Assembly: GCF_001954135.1 (NCBI RefSeq) | Contig: NZ_MBEQ01000010.1 | Span: forward strand, 45,387-109,386 | Source of the DNA: Mycobacterium sp. GA-1841 | GTDB lineage: Bacteria > Actinomycetota > Actinomycetes > Mycobacteriales > Mycobacteriaceae | Direction of reading: 5' to 3' | Length of the DNA stretch: 64,000 bases | Shown here: positions 50,659 through 59,803 of the stretch, in pieces | Numbering within the stretch: position 1 is the stretch's first letter | How the letters are laid out: each line of letters opens with the position of its first letter | Translations under genes and position numbers: made by a program | The notes under the pieces: generated by a model | Told to the model about the DNA's origin: nothing | Databases searched by the model: none | The model's input: only the letters and a program-made list of their open reading frames with translations

Positions 50659-51831
50659 ATGAAGGTCAATCTGGGTACCGGGGCGCAGAACTCCCACGAC
50701 TGGGAACGGGTGCTGGCCGGTGATTTCAGCACACCGCCGGCCACGCCGGACTACAAGTGCGTGCAGGCCGCGCTGGCGCTCGGCGACCTGGCCGAGCCGC
50801 TGGGCTTCGACGGGATCTGGTTCCCCGAGCACCACGGCACGCCATATGGCATGACGCCCAACCCGATTCAGGCCCTGACCTACTTCGCCGGTCGCACGGA
50901 GCGGGTCAGCCTGGGCACGTTCGTCGCGGTGGTGCCATGGTGGAATCCGATCCGGCTGGCCACCCAGATCGCGTACCTCGACATCGTCTCCAACGGTCGT
51001 TACACCACGATCGGTCTGGGCCGTGGAGTGTCGAAGGGGGAGTTCGCCGCGGTCGGCGTGCCCCGGGAGGAGAGCCGCGACCGCTTCAACGAGACGCTGG
51101 ACATCCTCAAGCTGGCCTTCTCCGGCGAGCGGTTCTCCTATGACGGCAAGATCTTCAGCTTCCCGGAGATGTCGCTGCGGCCCGAGCCGATCAGCACCGA
51201 TCTGTTCGACCGCATCTACAGCTCGTCCTCGACCGCCGAGTCGTTGGAGATCCTGTCGCGGCGCGGCATGGTGCCGCTGTTCGTGGGCAACAAGCCGATC
51301 ACCGATGCCGGTGAGGAGGTCCGCAAGGTCAACACCTTCCGGGCAGAGGAAGGCCTGGGGCCTTGTCAGCCCAAAAACGTGATGTTCATGTACTGCGTGG
51401 GCTCCGAGGACGAGGTTCAGCAAACCGAAGAGTGGATCTGGACCGCCAACCGGGACGTCAACGTGCACTACGGCTTCGCCGACGCGTCGAACTTCAAGGG
51501 CGTCAAGGGGTATGAGGCCTACGCCGCCCGGGAAGCCAGCGCGACGGCGGTGCTGGCCTCGGAGGTCGGCAACCAGAAGAAGGGCGGCCCGCCCGGGTAC
51601 CACGCCTCCAACCTGCTGATCGGCACGCCGCAGACGGTGTTCGAGAAGCTCAAGGCCGCCCAGGAGGCCTGCTCGTTCTGCGAGGTCACCATCGTCCCGC
51701 AGTTCGGCACCATGCCGTACGAAAAGGCCATGGAATCCACCAAGTTGTTCGCCGCCGAGGTGCTGCCCGCGGTGCACGACATGGAAGCCCCGCTGCATGC
51801 GGCCGCGCTTCCGGAGAAGGCCAACGCATGA
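50659..51831 (+). CDS. LLM-class flavin-dependent monooxygenase (luciferase-like)
   Basis: 390 residues, ATG 50659 with AAGGAG upstream. TIM-barrel luciferase-like features: GFDGIWFPEHHGTPYG, RVSLGTFVAVVPWWNPIRLA and FNETLDILKLAFSGERFSYDG. Uses reduced FMN or F420 to oxygenate or transfer hydride. It is placed between Rieske and Baeyer-Villiger-type enzymes, so a type II Baeyer-Villiger or other hydroxylation step is plausible. Stop overlaps the next start (ATGA). Confidence 0.88.
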   Translation: MKVNLGTGAQNSHDWERVLAGDFSTPPATPDYKCVQAALALGDLAEPLGFDGIWFPEHHGTPYGMTPNPIQALTYFAGRTERVSLGTFVAVVPWWNPIRLATQIAYLDIVSNGRYTTIGLGRGVSKGEFAAVGVPREESRDRFNETLDILKLAFSGERFSYDGKIFSFPEMSLRPEPISTDLFDRIYSSSSTAESLEILSRRGMVPLFVGNKPITDAGEEVRKVNTFRAEEGLGPCQPKNVMFMYCVGSEDEVQQTEEWIWTANRDVNVHYGFADASNFKGVKGYEAYAAREASATAVLASEVGNQKKGGPPGYHASNLLIGTPQTVFEKLKAAQEACSFCEVTIVPQFGTMPYEKAMESTKLFAAEVLPAVHDMEAPLHAAALPEKANA

Positions 51832-53678
51832 ACCAACCGTGCGGCCCCACCGACACGCCCACTGATATCGACATCGACGCGATCCGGGAGAAGTACGCCG
51901 CCGAGCGGGCCAAGCGGCTGCGGCCTGAAGGCGGCGACCAGTACCTGGAACTGGAAGGTGAGTTCGCCGAGTTCTACGAGGTCGACCCGTACACGACGGT
52001 GTCCGAACGGGATCCGATCAGGGAGGATTCCGACGTCGTCATCCTCGGCGGCGGCTTTGCCGGTCTGCTGGCCGGGGCCTATCTGAAGAAGGCCGGTGTC
52101 GAAGGAATCCGCGTCATCGAGATGGCCGGTGACTTCGGTGGGGTGTGGTACTGGAACCGCTTCCCGGGCATCCAGTGTGACAACGACGCCTACTGTTACA
52201 TCCCGTTGTTGGAAGAGCTCGACTTCATGCCGAGCAAGAAGTTCGCCGATGGTACCGAGATCTTCCAGCACTGCCGCAACATCGGCAAGCATTTCGGCCT
52301 GTACGACGGTGCCCTGTTCTCCACCCAGGTGCGTGACATGCGCTGGGACGACGCGACGCAGCGCTGGCGGATCAGCACCGACCGGGGCGACGAGATCCGG
52401 GCCCGGTTCGTGGTGATGGCGCAAGGCTCCTACAACCGGCCGAAGTTGCCGGGTATCCCGGGGATCAAGGACTACCGGGCTGCTGGTGGCCACGTGTTCC
52501 ACTCCGCACGCTGGGATTACGACTACACGGGCGGGAATGCCGACGGCGGCCTGCACAAGCTCGCTGACAAACGCGTCGCTCTCGTCGGCACCGGCGCGAC
52601 GGGCATTCAGCTGGTGCCGCACCTCGGCCGCGACGCCCAGCAGCTGTTCGTCTTCCAGCGGACCCCGTCCTCGGTCGACGCGCGGTCCAACCCGCCCACC
52701 GACCCGGCCTGGGCAGCATCCTTGCAACCTGGCTGGCAGGAGGAGCGCAAGCGCAACTTCCACAACTGGTCGCCGTTCGTCGGTGTGGTGTTCGGCGAAC
52801 CAGACCTGGTGTGCGACTTCTGGACCGAACTCGGGCGCAACCTGACCGCTCGGATCGCGGCCAGCGAGAACCCCGCCGAAGTGACCATCGAACAGATCAT
52901 GGCGTTCCGCGAAGAAGAAGACTTCAAGATCATGGAGCGGTTGCGCCGTCACGTCGCCGAGATCGTCGAGGACCCCGAGACCGCCGAAGCGCTCAAGCCG
53001 TACTACCGCTTCATGTGCAAGCGGCCGACGTCCAGCGAGCAGTACCTCGCCACGTTCAACCGCCCCAACGTGAAACTTGTTGACGTGTCGGCCACCAAGG
53101 GGGTGGAACGGCTGACCGAGAAGGGGATCGTCGCCGACGGTGTCGAATACGAGGTCGACTGTGTGATCTTCGCCAGCGGCTTCGAGATCTCCACCGAGAT
53201 CAGCCGCCGGTTCGCGATCGAGAGCATTGTGGGCCGCGACGGGTTGTCGTTGTTCGATTACTGGCAGAACGACTACAAGACCCTGCACGGCATGACCAGC
53301 CGCGGATTCCCGAACCAGTTCTTCATGGGCTTCATCCAGGGCGGCGTATCGGCCAACACCACGGCGATGTTCGAACAACAGGCCAAGCACATCGCCTACA
53401 TCATCGCCGAGGCGCAGAACCGTGGCGCCACCACGGTCGAGCCCAGCCAGGAGGGGCAGGACGCCTGGGTCTCCACGGTGCGCGAACTGTCGATCGACAA
53501 CTCGGCATTCGAACTGTCCTGCACCCCGGGTTATTACAACAACGAGGGCCGCGGCGGCGCGGAACGCAACGGCGCATTCCTCGGTGACTTCTACTCACCC
53601 GGCTTCTACGCCTTCGACGAGCTGATTGCCGATTGGCGGGACAAGGGCGACCTCGACGGACTGGAGCTCACCACATGA
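51828..53678 (+). CDS. Baeyer-Villiger-type flavin monooxygenase (copy 2)
   Basis: 616 residues. FAD motif ILGGGFAGLLAGAYLKKAG, GDFGGVWYWNRFPG, NADPH motif VALVGTGATGIQLVPHLG, and fingerprint GGHVFHSARWD, in which the first Phe of FxGxxxHxxxW is Ala. Strongly related over the whole length to copy 1 (34024-35877), including the N-terminal AIREKYAAERAKRLRPEG. The two operons thus each have one enzyme of the same subfamily for different ketones or different steps. ATGA overlaps on both sides. Confidence 0.9.
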   Translation: MNQPCGPTDTPTDIDIDAIREKYAAERAKRLRPEGGDQYLELEGEFAEFYEVDPYTTVSERDPIREDSDVVILGGGFAGLLAGAYLKKAGVEGIRVIEMAGDFGGVWYWNRFPGIQCDNDAYCYIPLLEELDFMPSKKFADGTEIFQHCRNIGKHFGLYDGALFSTQVRDMRWDDATQRWRISTDRGDEIRARFVVMAQGSYNRPKLPGIPGIKDYRAAGGHVFHSARWDYDYTGGNADGGLHKLADKRVALVGTGATGIQLVPHLGRDAQQLFVFQRTPSSVDARSNPPTDPAWAASLQPGWQEERKRNFHNWSPFVGVVFGEPDLVCDFWTELGRNLTARIAASENPAEVTIEQIMAFREEEDFKIMERLRRHVAEIVEDPETAEALKPYYRFMCKRPTSSEQYLATFNRPNVKLVDVSATKGVERLTEKGIVADGVEYEVDCVIFASGFEISTEISRRFAIESIVGRDGLSLFDYWQNDYKTLHGMTSRGFPNQFFMGFIQGGVSANTTAMFEQQAKHIAYIIAEAQNRGATTVEPSQEGQDAWVSTVRELSIDNSAFELSCTPGYYNNEGRGGAERNGAFLGDFYSPGFYAFDELIADWRDKGDLDGLELTT

Positions 53679-54505
53679 CGACCACGACAGCGCTCGAGAC
53701 TCGCGACATCAAGCCCCACATCGGCACCGAGATCCGGGCCGACAAGGCCACGTTGCTTTCCGGCGATCATGCCGGCGTCATCCGGGGACTCCTGGAACAG
53801 CGTGGGGTACTGGTGTTCCCACAGATCGGGTTCAGCGACGACGAGCAGATCGCATTCACCGAAACACTGGGCACCTTCGCACCCGAGCATCAGGGTGAGA
53901 AGCTGTACAAGGTGAGCCTCGACACCGAGGTGAACAAGCAGGCCGACTATCTCAAAGGCTCGCTGTACTGGCACATCGACGGCACCATGAACGAGGTCCC
54001 GATCCTGGCCTCCCTGCTACAGAGTGTGGCGCTGGGCAATCCGGAGGAGGGGGACACCGAGTTCTGCAACACCTATGCCGCCTATGACGCGCTGTCGGAT
54101 GAGGACAAGGCCGAGATCGAGGGTCTGCGCGTGATGCACTCGGCGTGGAACACGTTGTTCTACTACGACCCGGAACCGAGCGCCAAGACGCTGCGCCGGA
54201 TGATGGCGATCGGCGATCGCGAACTGCCGTTGGTCTGGACGCATCAGTCCGGCCGGAAGTCACTGGTGCTCGGGGCCACGGCTCGCCATATCGTCGACAT
54301 CGACTTCAAGAAGAGCGCCGAACTGCTGGTGCGTCTGCGGGATTGGGCCACCCAGCCCGATTTCACCTATCGACACAAGTGGACCGTCGGCGACCTGGTG
54401 ATCTGGGACAACACCGGAACCATGCACCGGGCCACGCCGTACGATCCGGCCTCGGGTCGGCTGTTGCAGCGCACCAAACTCGAGGGCGAGGAACCGTTCG
54501 CTTGA
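53675..54505 (+). CDS. TauD/TfdA-type Fe(II)/2-oxoglutarate dioxygenase
   Basis: 276 residues from ATG 53675 (ATGA overlap). Iron ligands H100-I-D102 (YWHIDGTM) and distal His251 (GTMHRATPYDP); Arg266 in LQRTKLEG fits the 2-oxoglutarate-binding Arg. Length and spacing are those of TauD/TfdA hydroxylases. It hydroxylates an unknown substrate and may cause loss of a side group, with 2-oxoglutarate as co-substrate. Followed by an SDR (TTGA overlap). Confidence 0.88.
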   Translation: MTTTTALETRDIKPHIGTEIRADKATLLSGDHAGVIRGLLEQRGVLVFPQIGFSDDEQIAFTETLGTFAPEHQGEKLYKVSLDTEVNKQADYLKGSLYWHIDGTMNEVPILASLLQSVALGNPEEGDTEFCNTYAAYDALSDEDKAEIEGLRVMHSAWNTLFYYDPEPSAKTLRRMMAIGDRELPLVWTHQSGRKSLVLGATARHIVDIDFKKSAELLVRLRDWATQPDFTYRHKWTVGDLVIWDNTGTMHRATPYDPASGRLLQRTKLEGEEPFA

Positions 54506-55422
54506 GCACTCTGCGATTCGACGAGCGCGTCGCCGTCATCACCGGCGCCGGACGGGGGCTGGGCCGGGAATACGCGCTGCTGCTGGCGGCGCGGGGCGCA
54601 AAGATCGTCGTCAACGATCCCGGTGGCAGTCTCACCGGCGACGGTACCGACACCGCCCCGGCGCAGCAGGTGGTCGACGACATCGTCTCGGCCGGTGGGC
54701 AAGCCATCGCCGTCACCGATTCGGTGGCTACCGCCGAGGGGGGCCAGGCCATCATCGACGCGGCCATCGAGGCCTTCGGACGGATCGACATCCTGATACA
54801 CAATGCCGGCACCGTGCGGCGGGGCTCGCTGAAGGAACTCACCTACGACGATTTCGAGGCCGTCCTCGACGTGCACCTGCGCGGCGCGTTTCATGTTGTG
54901 CGACCCGCGTTTCCGCTGATGTGTGCGGCCGGGTACGGCCGGGTGGTGTTGACCTCGTCGATCGGTGGGTTGTACGGCAACCTCGAGGTGGCCAACTACG
55001 CGGCGGCCAAGGCCGGAATCCTCGGACTGTGCAATGTGGTGGCACTCGAGGGTGCTGCCGACGGTGTGTTGTGCAATGCGATCGTGCCCGGCGCGGTGAC
55101 GCGGATGGCCGAAGGTCTTGACACCTCGGCGTATCCGCCGATGGGCCCGGATCTGGTCGCCCCGGCCGTGGGCTGGCTGGCGCATGAATCCTGTTCGGTC
55201 ACCGGGGAATTCTTCGTCGCGATCGCCGGACGGATTGCCCGCGCCGTTGTCGCCGAGTCGCCGGGGGTGTACCAGCCGTCGTGGACCGTCGAACAAGTAG
55301 GCCAGCAGATCGACCACATCCGTGACGTCAGCGAACCGGTGATCTTCCCGGTGGTTCCTGACGGACATGCCGATCACATCGGCTACAGCTTCGGGCGAGC
55401 GGCAGAGGGAGCCCGATCATGA
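54502..55422 (+). CDS. Short-chain dehydrogenase, 3-hydroxyacyl-CoA dehydrogenase type
   Basis: 306 residues from TTG 54502, whose overlap with the previous stop (TTGA) and start of the SDR fold (LRFDERVAVITGAGRGLG) fix the start. IHNAGTV, Ser in LTSSIGG and YAAAK (YxxxK). The start GREYALLLAARGAKIVVND and a C-terminal extension of about 60 residues resemble the dehydrogenase domain of multifunctional enzyme type 2, so it probably oxidises a (3R)-hydroxyacyl-CoA. Coupled to the CoA-transferase (ATGA). Confidence 0.88.
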   Translation: MSTLRFDERVAVITGAGRGLGREYALLLAARGAKIVVNDPGGSLTGDGTDTAPAQQVVDDIVSAGGQAIAVTDSVATAEGGQAIIDAAIEAFGRIDILIHNAGTVRRGSLKELTYDDFEAVLDVHLRGAFHVVRPAFPLMCAAGYGRVVLTSSIGGLYGNLEVANYAAAKAGILGLCNVVALEGAADGVLCNAIVPGAVTRMAEGLDTSAYPPMGPDLVAPAVGWLAHESCSVTGEFFVAIAGRIARAVVAESPGVYQPSWTVEQVGQQIDHIRDVSEPVIFPVVPDGHADHIGYSFGRAAEGARS

Positions 55423-56558
55423 CAACCGGTCCACTGCACGGCGTTCGGGTCGTCGACCTCACCGCCATGGTGATGGGTCCCTACTGCACGCAGATCATGG
55501 CCGACATGGGCGCCGACGTCATCAAGGTCGAAACTCCGGCCGGTGACAACACCCGCTACATCTCGGTGGGTCCGGCGCCCGGTATGAGCGGGGTGTTCGT
55601 CAACGTCAATCGTGGCAAGCGGAGCGTGGTGCTGGATCTGCGGTCGGATGCGGGCAAGGAGACGCTGCGTGCGCTGATCGCCGACGCCGATGTGTTCATC
55701 CACTCGATGCGGGCCAAGGCCGTCGCCAAACTCGGCTTCGGTTATGACGACGTGGCGGCGATCAACCCGGGCATCGTCTACACCAACTGCTACGGCTATG
55801 GCCGCCGTGGCCCCGATGCCGACCGGCCCGCCTATGACGACACCATCCAGGCCGAGTGCGGATTGCCTGCCGTGCAACAGCAATTGACGGGTGAAGCCTC
55901 GTACGTCGGCACGATCATGGCGGACAAGGTGGCCGGCCTGACCGCGCTCTACGCCACCACGATGGCACTGTTCCACCGCGAGCGCACCGGTGAGGGGCAG
56001 GAGGTCGAGGTCAGCATGTTCGAGACCATGGCCTCCTTCATGCTGGTCGAACATGCCAACGGGGCCATGTTCGACCCTCCACTCGGGCCTGCGGTCTACC
56101 CGCGGGCGGTGACCCCCAACCGCAGGCCGTATGAGACCAAGGACGGCCACATCGCCGCCCTGATCTACAACGACAAGCACTGGAACGCGTTCATCGACCG
56201 GGTGCAGCCGACCTGGAACACGCCCGATTACGCGACGCTGGAGCAGCGGGCCCGCCAGATCGACACGGTCTACGGGCTGTTGGCGCAGACCCTCAAGGAA
56301 CGGACCACGGCCGAGTGGCTGGATCTGTTCGCGGAGTTGGAGATTCCGGCCGCACCCATGCTCACGCCGGATGAGTTGTTCGACAACGAGCACCTCAATG
56401 CGGTCGGGTTGTTCGAGACCGTCGACACGCCGCACGGCCGGGTGCGGATGCCCGGTGTGCCGACGTGGTTCTCGCGCACGCCCGGCCGGGTCGCCGGGTA
56501 CGCACCGGAACTGGGCGCCGACACCGACGCGGTGCTGGCCGAGCTCAGACCACGATAG
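55419..56558 (+). CDS. Class III CoA-transferase (CaiB/BaiF family)
   Basis: 379 residues. Family features: VRVVDLTAMVMGPYCTQIMADMGADVIKVE at the N-terminus (first 20 residues of this quoted only in part: GPYCTQIMADMGADVIKVE), VNRGKRSVVLDLRS, and the Asp-containing RPAYDDTIQAECG that fits the position of the catalytic Asp. Moves CoA between acids, forming an acyl-CoA without ATP. It offers a third activation route beside the ligases. Between SDR and four acyl-CoA dehydrogenase genes. Confidence 0.9.
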   Translation: MTTGPLHGVRVVDLTAMVMGPYCTQIMADMGADVIKVETPAGDNTRYISVGPAPGMSGVFVNVNRGKRSVVLDLRSDAGKETLRALIADADVFIHSMRAKAVAKLGFGYDDVAAINPGIVYTNCYGYGRRGPDADRPAYDDTIQAECGLPAVQQQLTGEASYVGTIMADKVAGLTALYATTMALFHRERTGEGQEVEVSMFETMASFMLVEHANGAMFDPPLGPAVYPRAVTPNRRPYETKDGHIAALIYNDKHWNAFIDRVQPTWNTPDYATLEQRARQIDTVYGLLAQTLKERTTAEWLDLFAELEIPAAPMLTPDELFDNEHLNAVGLFETVDTPHGRVRMPGVPTWFSRTPGRVAGYAPELGADTDAVLAELRPR

Positions 56559-56569
56559 GAAGGCCAGGA

Positions 56570-57721
56570 GTGGATTTCGATTTTGGTGCGGCGGCCGACA
56601 CCTTGCGCGCGGACCTGCGTGCGCTGATCGCCGACGAGGTGCCCGCCGACTTCCTCGGGGCGTTCACCGATGATCCGGCCGATCTGGCGGTGGCTCAACA
56701 GTTCTGCCGCACGCTGGCGCAGAAGCATCTGCTGTGCATGTCGTGGCCGAAGGAGTTCGGTGGCGGGGATGCCTCGGTGTGGGAGCAGACCGTGGTGCGC
56801 GAGGAGATGTGGGCGCACCACGAACCACGCGGCGCACAGTACATGGGCGTGAACTGGGTGGGGCCGATCATCATGCGGCACGGCACCGAAGAGCAGCAGC
56901 GTAAACACCTGCCGCCGATCGCCAACGGCGAAGTGATCTGGTGCCAGGGCTTTTCCGAGCCGGAGTCCGGTTCCGACCTGGCCTCGTTGCGGACGTTCGC
57001 CCGCCGGGAGGACGACGGCTGGCGCGTCAACGGCCAGAAGATATGGACCTCCTACGCCACGATGGCGCAGTGGATCTTCCTGCTGGCCCGCACCTCCAAA
57101 GGTGAGAAGAAACAACAGGGGATGACGATCTTCCTGGTGCCGATGGATTCGCCGGGTATCACGGTTCGCCCGATCCGGACCATGATGGGCCCGCATCATC
57201 TCAACGAGGTGTTCTTCGATGACCTCAAGGTCACCGAGGCCGATGTGCTGGGCACCGTGGACCAGGGCTGGTCGCTCGTTCAGGACGTGGTGTCCTTCGA
57301 GCGCGTCGGTATTGCCCGGTACGCACGGTGCGAGCGGCTGCTGCAGGCCGCGCCCGACGTGCTAGGCGACAAGTGGCAGCAACTGCCCGCGGAGCTGCGC
57401 GGCCGGTGGACGCGGATGCTCACGCACTGCCGTCGCGCGCGGCTGATGGCGTATCGGGTGGTGTCGATGCAGGCCACCGGGCGGGTCAATCCCGGTGATT
57501 CCGCAGCATATCGGATTGCGGTGACACGGTTGGACCAGGAGAGTGCCGAGGTGTTGATGGAGATTGCGGCGGTGGTTCCGCGCGGGACTGAAAGCGCTGA
57601 TTATTTCCGCGCCGAGGTCGAGGACCACTGGCGGTATTCCCAGGCGTCCACGGTGTCCTCGGGCAGCATCGAGATGCAGCGCATCCTGTTGTCGCGGACC
57701 ATGCTGGCCGGAAAGGCGTGA
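56570..57721 (+). CDS. Acyl-CoA dehydrogenase, long subunit
   Basis: 383 residues from GTG 56570 (AGGAAGG upstream). CQGFSEPESGSDLASLRTFA, VNGQKIWTSYATMAQWIFL and C-terminal SSGSIEMQRILLSRTMLAG show a complete acyl-CoA dehydrogenase. Pairs with the 306-residue subunit that begins one base after its stop. Together probably an alpha2beta2 FadE complex for a bulky acyl-CoA. Confidence 0.9.
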   Translation: MDFDFGAAADTLRADLRALIADEVPADFLGAFTDDPADLAVAQQFCRTLAQKHLLCMSWPKEFGGGDASVWEQTVVREEMWAHHEPRGAQYMGVNWVGPIIMRHGTEEQQRKHLPPIANGEVIWCQGFSEPESGSDLASLRTFARREDDGWRVNGQKIWTSYATMAQWIFLLARTSKGEKKQQGMTIFLVPMDSPGITVRPIRTMMGPHHLNEVFFDDLKVTEADVLGTVDQGWSLVQDVVSFERVGIARYARCERLLQAAPDVLGDKWQQLPAELRGRWTRMLTHCRRARLMAYRVVSMQATGRVNPGDSAAYRIAVTRLDQESAEVLMEIAAVVPRGTESADYFRAEVEDHWRYSQASTVSSGSIEMQRILLSRTMLAGKA

Positions 57722-57722
57722 G

Positions 57723-58643
57723 ATGATCCTCGATCTCAGTGACGACGCCAAAGAGTTTGGCCGCCAGGCACTCAAGGCCTTCGAGGCTGCCGGCGGCGAC
57801 CAGTTGCTGGCTCAGGCCGACGCCAAGCCCGACACGCGTGCCGGCCTCGTCGCGCCGGTGCTCGACGGCCTGGGGGTCTTCGAACTCGAACCCCGCACCG
57901 ACGTCGACTCATTGGAGGCGGCGGCCGCGGTGTGCCGCAGCGCGGGCTATTGGGCGCTGCCCTATCCGGTGGCCGAGCGCTTGTCGCGCCCGGAAGGCAG
58001 CGACGTCGACGGGCTGGTCGTCGTCGATGCCGACGCGCCCGAGGCAGCCCTGCACGGACTGGACAACCGTTGGGCCGCGGTCACATTGGACGGGCAACGT
58101 AGCACGGTGACCAACACTGGCGCGTCGGGCCCGTCGTTCGCGACCGCGCTGGAACTGTCCGCGCTGGATTCTGACGGCCTCGCTGATGTGGCCCTGGCAT
58201 TGACCTTGCCGTCGTGGACCCTGTTGGGCATGCTGGATCGGGCCATCGACCTGACCACGGCGCACGTGAGCCTGCGTAAACAGTTCGGTCAGACGCTGTC
58301 GTCGTTCCAGGGCGTGCAGTTCCAGCTGACCGACGCCGAGGTGGAGCGCAGCGGCGTCGACATGCTGGCGAAATACACGTTGTGGAGCCTGAACACGCAT
58401 CCCGCCGACGAGGCCATCAATGATGCACTGGCGTTAAGACTGGCCGCGATCGAGGCCGCCGAGGTGGTGTTCCGGGTGTGCCACCAATTGCACGGGGCCG
58501 TCGGCTTCTGCGACGAGACCACGTTGTCCTGGCTGTCGCGCTACAGCCAGCCGTTGCGCCGCTTACCGTTCGGGGTGTCCAAGACCCGTGACACGTTGAC
58601 CGCGCGGTTGGGCCGGCGCGGACTCACCGGGTTGTTCTCGTGA
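57723..58643 (+). CDS. Acyl-CoA dehydrogenase, short subunit
   Basis: 306 residues from ATG 57723. The C-terminal domain is recognisable (LRKQFGQTLSSFQGVQFQLTD; VCHQLHGAVGFCDETTLSWL), but the N-terminal and middle beta domains are reduced. This is the degenerate partner type of actinobacterial heteromeric FadE enzymes and is likely to need the 383-residue partner upstream. GTGA overlap with the next dehydrogenase. Confidence 0.85.
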   Translation: MILDLSDDAKEFGRQALKAFEAAGGDQLLAQADAKPDTRAGLVAPVLDGLGVFELEPRTDVDSLEAAAAVCRSAGYWALPYPVAERLSRPEGSDVDGLVVVDADAPEAALHGLDNRWAAVTLDGQRSTVTNTGASGPSFATALELSALDSDGLADVALALTLPSWTLLGMLDRAIDLTTAHVSLRKQFGQTLSSFQGVQFQLTDAEVERSGVDMLAKYTLWSLNTHPADEAINDALALRLAAIEAAEVVFRVCHQLHGAVGFCDETTLSWLSRYSQPLRRLPFGVSKTRDTLTARLGRRGLTGLFS

Positions 58644-59803
58644 CCGACCTCGACGAGTTCCGGACCAGCGTGCGGGATTGGTGCACCGCCCACGTCCCGA
58701 AAGACTGGCGCGCCAACCAGACCGGTGTTGACGCTGACGAGTTCGTGGCCTTCCAAAAATCCTGGTTCGCCGAGCTGCACACCGCCGGATACGCCGTGCC
58801 GCACTGGCCGGCCGAATGGGGCGGCGGCATGTCGGTACCCCAGCAGATCGTGCTGTATCAGGAACTGGCCGCCCACGATGCGCCCCGGTTGGTGCTGGCG
58901 TTCGTCGGGATCCACCACGCCGCCTCCACACTGCTGGCGGCCGGCACCGACGAGCAACGCACACGGCACCTGCCCGCCATCCTCGACGGCGAGATCTGGG
59001 TGCAAGGCTTTTCCGAGCCGGAGGCCGGATCCGATCTGGCGTCTCTTCGTACCACCGCCAAGGCCGACGGCGAGAACTTCATCGTCAACGGCCAGAAGCT
59101 GTGGGCCAGTGGGGCGCTGCACGCCGATTGGTGTCTGTTGCTGGCCCGTACTGACCCGGATGCGCCGAAGCGCCACGGCATCTCGTATTTCCTGATGGAC
59201 ATGCGGACCCCGGGCATCGATGTGCGGCCGATCCGCAACGCGGTGGGGGATTCGCACTTCTGCGAGATCTTCCTCAACGACGTCGCCGTCCCGGCAGCCA
59301 ACCTCATCGGCCCGGTGAACAAGGGCTGGCAGGTCGCCCAGGCCACCCTCGGCGCCGAACGCGGCATGACGATGCTGGAACTGTCCGAGCGGCTGGGTAA
59401 TGCGGGTTTCCGGTGGCTGCTCGAGGCCGCCCCGGTTGAGGATCCGGTGGTGGCCGACCGGTTGGCGCAGCTCGAGATCGAGCTGACCGGTCTGCGCGGA
59501 TTGTGCCGGGATCTGGTGGAGCGCACCGAGGCCGGGAAAGCCGGGCCCGCAGACGCCTCGATCGTCAAGCTGTACTACAGCGAACTGCTGCAACGGATGA
59601 CGGGTTTCGGTGCCGAACTCGGTGGCCTGGACGCCCATACCGTGTTGGCGAAACCGGCCTCCAGCGGCTGGGAATCGGGCGCCTGGATGCTCGACTTCAT
59701 CGGCTCCTGGGAATGGACCATCCCCGGCGGCGCCAGCGAGATCCAGCGCACCATCATCGGTGAGCGTGGTCTGGGCCTGCCCCGAGAACCGAGTGCGGTG
59801 TGA
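58640..59803 (+). CDS. Acyl-CoA dehydrogenase, long subunit
   Basis: 387 residues from GTG 58640. QGFSEPEAGSDLASLRTTA, VNGQKLWASGALHADW, and C-terminal PGGASEIQRTIIGERGLGLP. Closest in style to the 390-residue subunit at 28587-29759 (same C-terminal GLPRx ending), so the two pairs may be parallel enzymes. It forms a pair with the following 342-residue subunit (TGATG overlap). Confidence 0.9.
   Translation: MTDLDEFRTSVRDWCTAHVPKDWRANQTGVDADEFVAFQKSWFAELHTAGYAVPHWPAEWGGGMSVPQQIVLYQELAAHDAPRLVLAFVGIHHAASTLLAAGTDEQRTRHLPAILDGEIWVQGFSEPEAGSDLASLRTTAKADGENFIVNGQKLWASGALHADWCLLLARTDPDAPKRHGISYFLMDMRTPGIDVRPIRNAVGDSHFCEIFLNDVAVPAANLIGPVNKGWQVAQATLGAERGMTMLELSERLGNAGFRWLLEAAPVEDPVVADRLAQLEIELTGLRGLCRDLVERTEAGKAGPADASIVKLYYSELLQRMTGFGAELGGLDAHTVLAKPASSGWESGAWMLDFIGSWEWTIPGGASEIQRTIIGERGLGLPREPSAV

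Noticed and set aside
51519..53390. 623-codon minus-strand frame opposite the second Baeyer-Villiger-type gene
   Set aside because: Antisense shadow; composition dominated by Arg, Gly, Val and His without a fold signature.
54145..54501. In-frame extension upstream of the SDR at 54502
   Set aside because: It would overlap the TauD-like gene by 360 bp and its residues do not look like protein; the SDR fold begins right after TTG 54502.
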